Origin: Larus michahellis
Lineage: Eukaryota; Chordata; Aves; Charadriiformes; Laridae
NCBI RefSeq assembly: GCF_964199755.1
Contig: NC_133897.1
Span: 167,970,678-168,034,677, forward strand
DNA: 64,000 bases
Direction of reading: 5' to 3'
Below are positions 13,201-23,900 of this stretch, piece after piece. Under the pieces are notes generated by a model. The model worked only from the letters and a program-made list of their open reading frames with translations, made no database searches and had not been told where the DNA came from. A program made the translations under genes and the position numbers. Within the stretch, counting starts at the first letter, position 1. Every line of letters starts with the position of its first letter.

Positions 13201-15015
13201 GACCAAATCTGTATGTGACACTTCAAAAAATATGCGAAGCATTTGGAGAGAAACCAGAGGAGAGGGAGGAGAAATGGTCAGAGATCTTGAAAATATGACC
13301 TCATCGGAAAGGTTGGAAGCATTTAGTTTGTTTATTAAAAATGAGAAAATGCTGAAGAAAGACAAAGTAACCTTCTTCATGCAAGCAAAAAGAAGCTGCA
13401 AAGAAGAAAGTAATGAACTGTTCTACACATCCTGTGGTGAAAAGACAGGAGAACTGTACAAAAAGAGATGTTAAGAAATAGTAACACTAACTTTCTAAAA
13501 GAAGAGAATCTGAGCAATTCCAGGCTGTGGAATCTTCTTTGTTGAAAACTTTCAAAGACACATTAGACAAACATCTGCCTTGGAGCAGGGAAAAGGATCA
13601 TGACCTTTTAAGATTTCTTCTGGATGTAATATATCTATAATGTTTAGTTCATGGATGCTAATGGAAACAGACCATCCTTGGTGGGCTGAGAGATCAACAT
13701 TTTGACCAAAAGTTGCTTATTAGGGTCTTGAATGGGACCACAGACACATGCGAAGGACCAAATAACGGTTATCTCCAAGTTTTCCTTTGTCCCTGTATTA
13801 GGCCAGAAAGCTGCGATCTCTTACTCTTGAATGTGAAAGCCTTGATATTAGGATTACTAGCTTTCTCCAATCTAGACTGGGCTACAGAAAGGTACTGTAT
13901 AAAAGACTGTCCTTAGGTCCATTGGGAAGCTGATGCCAATATAAAATTTCATCAGCCTACCACAGCAATAAAGTATCCCACCATGAACGTGTGCTACCGG
14001 ACTCGGATCTCTGTTAGCTTTGAACTTCATCCTGGGTAACACTGAGGATGTTGCCTTTGATAATTACTCTCCTCTGTCCGTGTAGTGTCACTGCATTCAG
14101 AAAATACAGAGACAAAATCCTTTCTTTTTTCAAAAACTGAATACCCCTTTTCCCACCCCAAAACTGTCCAAAGCTTCTGATCTTCCAGGCATGCTGCAAA
14201 ACCATCTGTCCAAAAAAATGTAGGAGTACGGGGCTGATATATCAGAGAGCAAGAATTAATTAGATGACTCTTTCTCAACCCCTGCTAGATATGTATCATG
14301 GTTTCTGGGAAACCATCAGGCGTGGGGGAAATACTGGCAATCTGGTCATTATTCCTACGTGCAAGTAGCAATGTAGCAACACATGGGTATCAGTCCCAGA
14401 AGGAGGACACACATTCGGAGTACCTCAGACTTCCCTTTGGGAGAAGGATGCCTTTAACGTGACACACGCACAGAAAAGCTCTTTCACCTCTGCCTCTGAT
14501 TTAATCTATAAAAATTCTCACTGGTGCGTTTACTAGGGAGCAAGACACATGGCAAACTGTGTGGCTCGATACAATGGATGTATCATCAGTACAGAGAAGC
14601 CTGTAAAATACCCAAAAAACTATATGGATAAAAAATATGTTTTCTTGTGCTTTCTGTCACTTCCAACTTGCATCATTTGAGAAGATCCCATAGACCACTG
14701 CATGGATATAGCCTGGCATCCAGTCCCATACAATTAGAGCTCTATCACTCAGTTATTGCCTGCTGGAAAGAATTATTAGTTTATCAGGATCTTATATCTG
14801 CAGCAAATCCTTAATCAAGGCACAAGAGGAAGTTGGTGGCAGCATGGCTGCAACATTGCAGTACTGCAAAGTTGGTGACAGCCCTCTAAATTTTTGCCTC
14901 AAAAAGTTTTCACCATTTTCTCTGTAAGCCTTATCTTAACTAGTAGCAGTGTTAGAGGCTCACCTTGCTCCACACACAGGACAGCAGCCAGAAAGGTGAC
15001 AAGAGTAGTCTTCAT
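10013..15015 (-). CDS. LY6-4: diverged LY6E-like GPI-anchored three-finger protein
   Basis: The coding exons are 15,015-14,964, 11,149-11,030 and 10,224-10,013, 127 codons plus stop, with consensus GT/AG ends and phase-1 introns. The product has a signal peptide (residues 1-17, MKTTLVTFLAAVLCVEQ). A LY6/uPAR domain follows with Cys at 23, 26, 35, 41, 48, 70, 74, 90, 91 and 96, then the invariant Asn97. A hydrophobic tail (about 107-127) predicts a GPI anchor at the outer cell surface. The loops differ from the paralogues: loop III is Gln-rich with an NQT sequon at Asn82, and the stretch before Cys6 is Lys/Pro-rich. LY6 proteins of this type act as surface receptors or modulators; the ligand here is unknown. 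A TATA box lies 49 bp upstream of the ATG, and AATAAA follows 40 nt after the stop. The start is supported by the shared first-exon length of 52 nt. Family assignment is firm; orthology to a named LY6 gene is not settled. Confidence 0.85.
11030..11149 (-). CDS. LY6-4 exon 2 (Cys1-Cys5)
   Basis: This 120-nt exon starts after a long T-rich tract ending in CCCAG and stops at donor A|GTACGT. It encodes CYVC, then Cys35, Cys41 and Cys48, with spacing identical to the other cluster members. The split codon at its 3' end is AAG (Lys), where the paralogues have a Gly codon. Confidence 0.85.
12336..12480. repeat. Perfect (AAGGG)29 microsatellite
   Basis: Twenty-nine uninterrupted AAGGG units (145 bp) lie in intron 1 of LY6-4. 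The minus strand, which is the transcript sense, reads (CCCTT)n. Confidence 0.98.
12600..13720 (+). mobile_element. Old CR1-type LINE relic in LY6-4 intron 1
   Basis: The segments follow CR1 order. A degenerate GSVLGP-like block is followed by a FADDTKL-like one (TTTTTAGATGATGCCAAGG). Then come LERLEAFSLFIKNEKM-like and 3' UTR-like blocks. It is heavily decayed and has no octamer end. Confidence 0.5.
14964..15015 (-). CDS. LY6-4 exon 1 (signal peptide)
   Basis: This 52-nt exon encodes 17 residues plus the first base of the next codon. The donor reads G|GTGAGCC on the minus strand. The hydrophobic core TLVTFLAAVLC is a typical cleavable signal peptide. Confidence 0.85.
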
Positions 15016-15063
15016 CTCCATCAGATCCTCTCAGCTGGACTGGGAAGATGTTTGGAGGGCAGG

Positions 15064-15070
15064 TTATATA
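15064..15070 (-). promoter_or_regulatory. TATA box of LY6-4
   Basis: TATATAA reads on the minus strand 49 bp upstream of the ATG and is followed by CCTGCCCT. The same TATA-CCTGCCC block precedes LY6-3, which supports a conserved core promoter and a 5' UTR of roughly 20 nt within exon 1. Confidence 0.65.
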
Positions 15071-15859
15071 CCTTTTGAACAACAGCAGTTTTACAGGTTC
15101 CAGATGGCTCGCGGGTGGACATGAAATCAACCCAAGGGTGTGTAACGTGCATGTGGGAGTTTTCCATGCTAGAGCCCATGGAACAGGCTCGCACCTTGGG
15201 GAAAAGTCCTTTTAGCAACATATTTCTTGCTCTCCCAGTCGTATGAGTGATGAGAAATGAGGATCTGTTCTCTCCTCCTCCAAGTTTCTTCTTTTCCTTC
15301 CTCCCAGCAGGAGCTTCAGCTGCACTGATGAAATAACGGAGCTCGGAGGCACGGGGAGATAGTCCTGGCAGTGCATTTTTCTAATCCCTTTGGATAGTCA
15401 CTGTGTGATCTACCAGGGTTCATACCGTTCACTTTCTTTGATTATTCCACAGTACCAGAAGCTCAAACTCTCAACGGGCCTATGCTGATTTACCTCCAAT
15501 AACACCAGTGTATTTTACACTAAATTAAATTACCTAATGGTTAGATAAACAGAAGATTTTCCTCAAATTTTCATGTCAGCCTTAATTTCTTTATTAATTT
15601 TCCATTACTTGTATTTAATCCCTCTGCTTGCTCTTCTGTTGGTTGTAATTCTCAAATACCTTATACACTTTATTTAATGAATTTTTGCTTCTATTATTTC
15701 AGGGATCCTTTAGAGGATCTTCTTTTCTCCATGCCCAACAGTTTCTGGAAATCAAACCTCCATTTATGATACCACAAATTGTCATCCTGGAATTGCTGTT
15801 ATACTTTGAAAAAAGCCATCTCTCAAACTGTCTCTTTTTCAATCTCTCCTCTTAAATCA

Positions 15860-16330
15860 ATCCCTTTGCTTCTGTTCCTCTGTGTTGCTCTCCTCTGAAT
15901 TTGTTAAAATCTGTTTCTGACATTCTGGGAAATAGACCCTAATATAAGATGCATCTTGTAAGAGCTTGAGCTGCCATCTCAGTGGAGCTTCTTCCAAAGT
16001 GAGCTTAGTCGTGGACAGCAGGTCCAGGCAATACGGTGCTTCCTTTTACCCTCATTGAGAGGGTATGCAAAATATGCAAATAAAAATATGCAATATGCAA
16101 AAGAAAAAATTGCCAAACACCTTCTTTTTCTGGAATTATGAAATAACTTAACATCCAGTTCCCTGGAAGTACCCACCAGTAGAGTATTTTTGTCTGTTTC
16201 TAGTATTAATCATTCCAACACTGGATGATTTCCTTATCCATGTGAGTTTCTGATACTTTTTCAAGCCCTCTTAAACTGCTCCTAGGATGACATCATCAGG
16301 TGGTGAATTCCAGAGTTGTTCAAGCCTGAT
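15860..16330 (-). mobile_element. Ancient CR1 (L3/Y-like) 3' relic
   Basis: The minus strand reads GGAATTCACCACCTGATGATG, AGGGCTTGAAAAAGTATCAG and CATGGATAAGGAAATCATCC. These are the order and wording of old CR1 3' regions. Confidence 0.45.
16065..16100. promoter_or_regulatory. Cluster of four ATGCAA motifs
   Basis: ATGCAA occurs at 16,065, 16,074, 16,088 and 16,095. The second is a perfect octamer ATGCAAAT (16,074-16,081), a known POU/Oct site. It lies about 1 kb upstream of the LY6-4 TATA box. It overlaps an old CR1, so it may be chance A/T-rich sequence. Confidence 0.25.
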
Positions 16331-19300
16331 GTCAAAATAGAAATCCCCACTCTTCTTTCTGGAGGTTTGTGAGGTCAGCAGGGGATATGCTGGTGATGAT
16401 CAAATCAAACCTTTTGCTTTGCAGAGGGCAATTCGGTTTACTGCCCAAGTGTGTTATAAACAGGTTGTTCGTCATAATTAGTGGGTGTGTCTTCTTGCTG
16501 GTATTTTGCAATGAGGGTAAAAGGAAGCAACCATTTTTTGTCCTTTTTTTGGTCCTGTTAATTATCCCATAGACTTCTGTTACATAGATTCCTTTTCCCT
16601 TCCTCCGTGAACAAAAGAGTGCTCTAATTACTGCCATATGCCCCATCACGTTGACTTTGCCAACATCCATTTGTTCCTACATGAATCTTCACGCAATAGG
16701 ATGTTGGCTCAGTACAAGTCAGCTTTGAAAGAGAGTGGTGAAGCTAAGACGTGTCCAGCACTGACAACAAACGTGTACTGAGGAAAGAACCTTGAGTAGG
16801 AAACAAGCTCTTCTATGTCAAGCAGTTATCTGGGAGCTGTCCCCAGTACATTAACGTCTTTGTTAGTAGCTAGACGTCCTGCAACACTGGAGCATGCCCT
16901 CTTCTCAGCATCTGGAGAGCAGTAATTTTACATCACAGTGACAGGGTCGCAGTGATTCCTTCTTTCTCAAGAGGACAGATTATGAAACTTAATGCACTCA
17001 GAGGTAAGATTTAAGCAGCCAATGTGGGGAGGGTGTCTCCTGCTGCCTGGCATCAGAGCCTGAAGGAGGGCCTGGAGCAGGTCAGGTAGTGACACCAACA
17101 GAGAAGTAAGATTGAGGAAGCCTGCAAAAAATGTAAGGAAGCTGAGTCACCTCTGTAGAGTAATCTCATCACTACCCATCCAGAAAAACTAAAATGGACC
17201 TTCAAAATGGAGCCATGAGTTGGCTATATAAGACAGCAGCAGTTAATTTTAGAAAAGGGAAGCTTTCATCACTTTCCATGGCTTCCAGAAGATTTTTAGA
17301 CGCAGCGAAGCCCTTGCTTTTATCTTTTGCATCCATCTTGTCTCTTGCTTTGTCACTGATTCACTGGGTGTTAATCAGATAGGGGCAAATAAGCAGAGAA
17401 AAAGGGAAGAATGTTGTGAGGGAAAAGACAGTGAAATTATTTCAGGAGAGCAGAAGGCAGGATAAGTCCTTAAGAATCAGTGGTGATAGAGCCCTAAATG
17501 AAGGAGAAGAAGGGTCAAAGTTAAACCACCTCCTCCAGGTAGCTAATTTAGGCAGGGCAAGGCCCCCTTGGCTGATTCAGGTCCTGGTGTGGTGACTCAG
17601 AGCATGGAAAACTGTGCTCTTGGATAATCCACAAACAGAGACAGCTACCTCCCAGGAGCAATCCCAACTATTTGAGTAAGACACCAGTCTTCTTCCTGAG
17701 AGCCCTCAAGGCATCCCTGATGTCTCTGCAGGGCAGCTCGCCACATGCATCTAAGGAGTATGCAACCACGGGAGCCAATAAATAAGAAACCCTGGGCGGA
17801 AAGATGTGGAGTTAGGCAGCAACATCTGTGCAGGAGATGTCACACCAGGATTTCTCAGGAAGGCTGGCAGAGAGGAGTCTCTTCTTACACAACACCCACT
17901 TCCAAGGGAGGGCTCATTAAGGGAGCTTTCATTGTTTTAGGACCTCCCATGCCTCAGGACAATTGCTGGTCCCACCTCCAGATAAGGACTCTTTTATGTA
18001 ACTTGAGAGGTGGGTCAACCATTGGCCCGAATGCATGGGTTGTGTTGCTGGGCGGAAGGGAATGCAAAACCTAAGGGGTCAGGTAGAAACCAGGTGAGAA
18101 GGAAGCAGGCTGGGATCCATGGATGGAGCTGCTCCCTTAGAGACAGGACTCCTGGCTTCTCAGCGCTTTTCATGACTTCCCCATGCAATAGCCGTAAGCA
18201 GATCATGAAACTCTCCATTGCAGAAGCAGGCTCTACCATGTGCCTTCACACCTAGGCTCCCTCCCAGCCCAAAGTGAAGGCACCTGCCAAGTTCAGGTAG
18301 CACAAAACATGACTTTATTTTAATCCTGCATGCCAAGAGCAGGTTCTGTATTCACAAGCTCAGCAGGTCAAGACCTGGGGCGGACCAGCCCCAGGCTGGC
18401 CTTGTTCTGTGCAAACCAGCATTGTCCTTAAGAAATTCTAAACCTGTGGATAGCAAAGGCTGGAGACTGCTTCAAACAGTTCGGTTGTTACCACCTTATC
18501 ATCTGGGTGTGGGGAGGAGTATAGCCATCCAAGGACACAGATCAGTTCTTGGCTTGTTCAAGATGTTCTGATGTGTGTGCCACTTGAATATCTCTAAAAC
18601 TGTCACGAGGGGAAAAAAGGTGAAGAGATTAGATTGGACAGAAGACAGCTGAAGCCAGCTCAGCTGGGTGTTGACAGCACAATAGAAACCATGGGGACAA
18701 GCGAGAGTCTCATGGCTAAAGATGGACTATAGTTACCAACCTTGCATTTGTACCAAGGAGAAAAAAGAGGTGAGGCTTTAGCAAGAAAATAGAGGTTGGA
18801 GGTAAAGCTCAAACTGAGACTGGATGCAGAAGCCAAAGAGGAAGACTGGGAGAGAAAAGAGACAGCGAGTGTGTAGCTGGGGGTCAGGTGTGGATGAGAG
18901 GAAGAGTAGACAAGAAGGGGTAGGAGCAGGTTAGGGTGAGATGGAGCCAGGAGACCACATTTGCTTTGCAAACCTGTTACAGAGATCCATCTGTTTCTGA
19001 GTGTTGTTGTTCCTCTGCTTTCAGCAAATACCCAGCAGAGTGAGCAAAGTGTTTAGCTGCTCTCCCTGTGCAATGAGTCTACAGAGAGAAAACCGGCTGG
19101 GTGAGTTGCACCCAACTAATTGCCCTGGGAGATCTTGTTGGGGTAATCCATGCAGAGAGCTTCTTCAGCTCAGGAGAAAGCGTTTCAGCCTCCTGTGACT
19201 CACTTTGGAAGGGTTTGAGTGAGCAAATCTCTCATTCCTAGCTAAGATTATCCACAGGGAAGGTCAGTGCAGGGGAATGAGTTCCTTTAATTTTAACTCC

Positions 19301-19914
19301 AACAGGAAACTTGACTAGTAAACATAAAAGATTTATTTTCAAAGTTAATATTTTGTTATAGATGAAGATGAAATTTCCCGACTCCAGCAGACACACAGTA
19401 GAAACTGTCCGTCTTTTCTGATGATTTTCCTTTAAGCACCATGCAAGATACTTTTCTACCCTTTCAAAATAATCCATAATGCTTATAAAGCAATTTCCAC
19501 TGGAAGATCTTAAATCAGTTTAAAGAAAACTTAATGCTCAAGATTCCTTCATGTATAGTCCCGCCTTGTCCACTCTTTGCCTACTAGAGAGCTCAACAGC
19601 CATTTCCTTTCAGGCAGCTGACCCAGAAGAGAAATTGAAAGCAAGTTAAATAGAATACAGTTTACTCTGAAATGAAGTCACAAAACGACACTTCTGTCAA
19701 TGCAGAAAAAACAAGAAAAAAAAAAAAAAAAAGAGAGAAAATCTGGGGAGAGGCTTCCTGAGGTGAATGCAAAGCAATTGCAATGTATTTCAGCATTGTT
19801 TCAATTCAACTTGCAGACCAACGCCTCCGCTTTTGTTGCTGCTAACAGGGATGCATCCAGCCGCTATGCCCAATGTACCACACCACACAGTCACACGATA
19901 GAATAAAATGACAC
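16331..19914. other. Intergenic sequence between LY6-3 and LY6-4
   Basis: No LY6-type exon was found on either strand (no CxxC plus CC...LCN signature). Apart from the possible exon at 18.3-18.4 kb and an A-rich run at 19,714-19,732, I see nothing to annotate. Confidence 0.55.
18300..18444 (-). other. Possible terminal exon of an unidentified minus-strand transcript
   Basis: On the minus strand, a fair acceptor (TTTGCTATCCACAG, ending near 18,445) is followed by about 125 nt of unique sequence and AATAAA (18,314-18,319). No LY6 motif or long ORF lies in it. It could be the last exon of a noncoding RNA or chance. Confidence 0.2.
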
Positions 19915-19920
19915 TTTATT
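19915..19920 (-). terminator. Distal poly(A) signal candidate of LY6-3
   Basis: AATAAA on the minus strand is followed within 20-45 nt by a strong GU-rich stretch (GTGTGACTGTGTGGTGTGG), a good downstream element. Use of this site would place the CR1 at 20,240-20,667 inside the 3' UTR in antisense. Confidence 0.45.
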
Positions 19921-20239
19921 GTGCCCACCTTCTGTTTAACAACTGTGATATTAAAAGCTTCCTCAGAGCCAAATGATACAGGGCGGAAAATGGTATGAAG
20001 GGAAAAATGGCACAAGAGAATGGCAGGGACAAAATGAAAGGGAAAAAAAATGCATGGAGTTATAAAGGCCAATAGTAGGAGAGATGGTGGCTATATGGTG
20101 CTCTTCCGCGTATGCAGGGCTCCATGTCATGCCTTTCTCTTCCACACACCATTTTGAGATAGGGTTGTGCTCTTATGCATTGTCATCGTAGCATGAAAAG
20201 AGTAAAAATATTTGCTAATGGGCTGTGACCTTCCAGGTA

Positions 20240-20667
20240 GGAGAAACCTATCCTACGAAGACAGGCTGAGAGAGCTGGCGTTGTTCAGCCTGGAGAAGAG
20301 AAGACTGCAGGGAGACCTTATAGTGGCCTTCCAGTATCTGAAGGGGGCCTACAGGAAATCTGGGGAGGGGCTTTTTATAAGGATATGTAGTGATAGGACA
20401 AGGGGTAATAGCTTCAAACTGGAAGAGGGGAGATTTAGATTAGATATCAGGAAGCAATTTTTCATTATGAGGGCAGTAAGATACTGGCCCGGGTTGCCCA
20501 AAGAAGTTGAGTCCCCATCTCTGGAGGTGTTCAAAGCCAGGCTGGATGGGGCTTTGAGCAACCTGGTCTAGTGGGAGGTGTCCCTGCCCATGGCAGCGGG
20601 GTTGGAACTAGATGATTTTTAAGGTCCCTTCCCATCTAAACCATTCTATGATTCTATGATTCTATGA
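20240..20667 (+). mobile_element. CR1 LINE 3' fragment next to LY6-3
   Basis: It encodes the ORF2 tail ([20 protein letters not shown], then [16 protein letters not shown]) and ends in three ATTCTATG octamers. It is antisense to LY6-3. Confidence 0.93.
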
Positions 20668-20700
20668 AACAGGGCACCATTCATACTCTATAGATGAGAG

Positions 20701-20706
20701 TTTAAT
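20701..20706 (-). terminator. Proximal poly(A) signal (ATTAAA) of LY6-3
   Basis: ATTAAA on the minus strand lies 46 nt after the stop and before the CR1 insertion, at a distance similar to the LY6-4 signal. Confidence 0.4.
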
Positions 20707-20751
20707 CCCTTGCAATGCAAGGCCAAGCAGCTCCTTTATCCTCCAACCCCT

Positions 20752-20960
20752 TCAAAAACCCAGACGGAGGATGCAAGTGAGACTGGCCAAGACACCCAGA
20801 GCTATGATAGTGTAGCTGGTTTTCACACTGCTGGCACCGCTGATGTTGCACAAGGAAGTCTCGCAGCAGCTGGTAGCAACACCGGCTATGCCGATATTCA
20901 GGTCAATTGTTGGGCAGAATGCAGAACATTTCTTGGTAATGCGCTGGTTACGGTCATTGC
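20752..20960 (-). CDS. LY6E-like: LY6-3 exon 3 (Cys6-Cys10, GPI tail)
   Basis: The 209 coding nt follow acceptor CCCACTTCAG. The exon encodes NQRITKKC69, FC73, SCC at 88-90 and LCN at 94-96, then the hydrophobic tail ending in LRLGF and TGA. Confidence 0.88.
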
Positions 20961-23900
20961 CTGAAGTGGGAGAGAGGGAAAACAGGAAGAAAAGTCAGGT
21001 TTTTATCTTGTGTATTTTTTACGAACTTCAATAATAGACTGGCTGTGCAATATCGAGTGAGAAATACATTGTTTTGTACTGAATGGTGTTGGTTTTTCCT
21101 TGGGCTTTGGCACAATGTGTCATTATTTGTGTATATGTGACCTATAGAGACCACCTCTTAAGACTCCTCTGTTTTCAGGGCCAGGTGAGCGTAACCTAGG
21201 GCAGGAATTTGGAGATCTAATACATTTGTACAATACAAGATTGCAAGACATCATTGTCACCATGTCCTGACATTGCCCCTTCCAGAGTACCAGACCTTTC
21301 CAATTCCACCACCTCATGAGCATATATATAATCTTGGAGATGAGACAAGGTGTTTCTGCAGAAAAAGATTCCCTCTTCCAAAGTCTCCCTCTCCTGGGTG
21401 TGTTTAATCAGCAGTGTGTTATTGTTACAATATATTGCAACAAGATGGGCTATGCTGGGTTCCTACCTGTGGCAAGATTTACTCTCCATGTGCTGTGATC
21501 CTCATTGATTCTTCCACCACACCCCATAGTGGGACGAGACTCTGCAGTCTGCCTAACCTGAACCCCTTCTTGTCATCAGAGCCTTAGAAAAGCTTCACAC
21601 TTACCTAGTCCTGTGGTAGAATAGGTTGTGAGACAGTACTTCTCATGGTCGGAGCATGTGGTTGTACTCAGGCAGTGTATGTTGGAAGGTGCATCTTTGC
21701 ATGTGAAACACATCAAGGAGAAAGCTGCAAAAGAAGCACACAACACCCATCAACCACCGCTAGAAATATCCGTAGGAGCACATAACTGGTGGTGCTGATC
21801 CAGATGGAGGATCTGTCAAGCCCTACGGCCACAGGCAGACACCCTCCTGGGTGCATGAAACTTGGCCCCAGAAACTCTCCTGGACCCAAATTACTTTAAG
21901 CTTAGATTCCTGACACTGATGTGGTTTGCTTATTGAGTAACCCTCAAAGGATCTTCCTTTTGGATACTTATTTAAATCCATATAAATATCTGGCATCCAA
22001 AGTGTGCTTTTGGAAAGAGTTCCCCAGTCTACTACCACTTGCAGCATGAAGCTCTTGTGGTTTCTTTCCAACTGGGCTACTCCAAACCCCGGTTGCTGCC
22101 CATTAGTTCTCATATGGAAAGAGATCAGCTGATTCCTATCCACATGCATCCTCTTCAAGTCATCTGAAGAGTCCTGGCCTACACATCCTTTCTCAGACCA
22201 CACAGTGAGTTATTTTAAAAATCTTTTCAAAGGTAAAAAGGGAGAGACACACCTGAGAGTAACTTCCCTGGCCATAGTGAGCATGACTTTTTTTGCTGCA
22301 TGCCCCCACAACATAATGCAAATTAGGGACAAGTGACCTAGATCTGCATCTCAGTGCTTGCGGGGAAGACGGATGCTTGCATTTGGCTGCTTCATTCTCA
22401 GACTTCTGTGCTGGGCAATCCTGGACCTGTAGAAGACACAACTCGGCAAACCACCCCTTGGCTGCGGCAGATTCCTTTTTACAGCCATCCACGGGAGATG
22501 ACTGCCTAGCGCTACAAAACGTGTAACACTGTGCATCAGCAAAGCGCTGTGCTAATGTGAATGAATGAAAACAGCTTGCACTCAAGTTAAGCTAAAGCAG
22601 TCATTCAGAGCAAAGAGATCCTCGGGGAAGGTTTCTTTGCATGATAAGGGGAATTTCCTACTCATCTGTTTATCTGAAACAAACACTCCTGCAGTAATGT
22701 CACCCACTGGGGATTAGGCTCATTCTTCTCACTTCCAGGCTATCCCTATCTATGGTCAGTTAATACTCATCTTACTTTTGTACCAGCACTGTCCTTTGCC
22801 TTCCTTGCTCTTCATCTCCCTCACTCTGCCTCTCCCTTGCCCAAGCTTCTTTGCCCTTGTTGGTGCCTTTGACAGTGATGCCCCAACCTCACTGCTCCCC
22901 TTGTCTGACCTTAGACAAGCTCATCTGGTCCAAACATGCTCTCTGCTCCCTATCGTCCTACTAACCCAGACCTGGCTCCAGCTCAGACCATGACCCAAGG
23001 TGACCAGGGTCATTGTATTTCATAGGAAGCCACAAAAATGTCTTTTAGGGAATTATTCATTCTTCTTTGTCTGTGTGGAAACTCTCTTCTCTCCCCACTC
23101 CTTTACCCTTTTGCCCTTTCCATGGCTCTCCAACACAATATTATCCTTCTCTCCCCACTCCAGACCCTTTGCCCCTTTGCCTTTCCTTGGCCACCCAGCA
23201 CTGACTATCAATTTCCTCTGTAGTTTTCTCAGATCCTACTCTCCCTCTGTTGTCTCTCACTGAGGAGCCACTAGCAGAGGACGCACAGGCCAGGCAACTG
23301 GGCTTACAGAAGCTCAGAACACATCTCCCATCTTCCCATGCTCAATGCCCTTAAGATTTGAAAAGCCTCAGACCTGGCACCCAGCTCACTCTGACTTGAT
23401 ACCAAAACTGTTGCAATTTGCTTCCAACCTTGGTCATAGTCATTATTTCCATCTCTAGGCACAAGGGCACATTCCTGCTCCACCCCACTGGGAACCACCC
23501 TTTCCTCCCAAAATAACCGTACGCTAGAGCAGAGTCCCCAAACTGGGTTTTCCAGACGTGTAACCCATTTTATTCCTTAATTGATGCAACTGGGTTTTCC
23601 AGAAATGTAACTCATTTTATTCCTTAATTAATGCAGCTCCTTTAATCCATCCCATTTCAAGAAAAACTTCCTGAATCTACACAGGCAGCAGTGGAGCTTG
23701 TTGCAGTCCTGTTTCAACCCAACCTCGCAAAACTGCTAATTTAAGAGTAAAGTTGTCCTGAGACCGTTCTAGCCAGGAGAGGAGGAGGCACCTTCAGGGG
23801 TGATTTTGCCAACATCTCTGTGTTCAGGAGGTTTCTCTCTCACTCACCATTTACTATAGAGGACTCTGGAGGAATGTGGGCTCCTAACTTGGGAGGGAAC

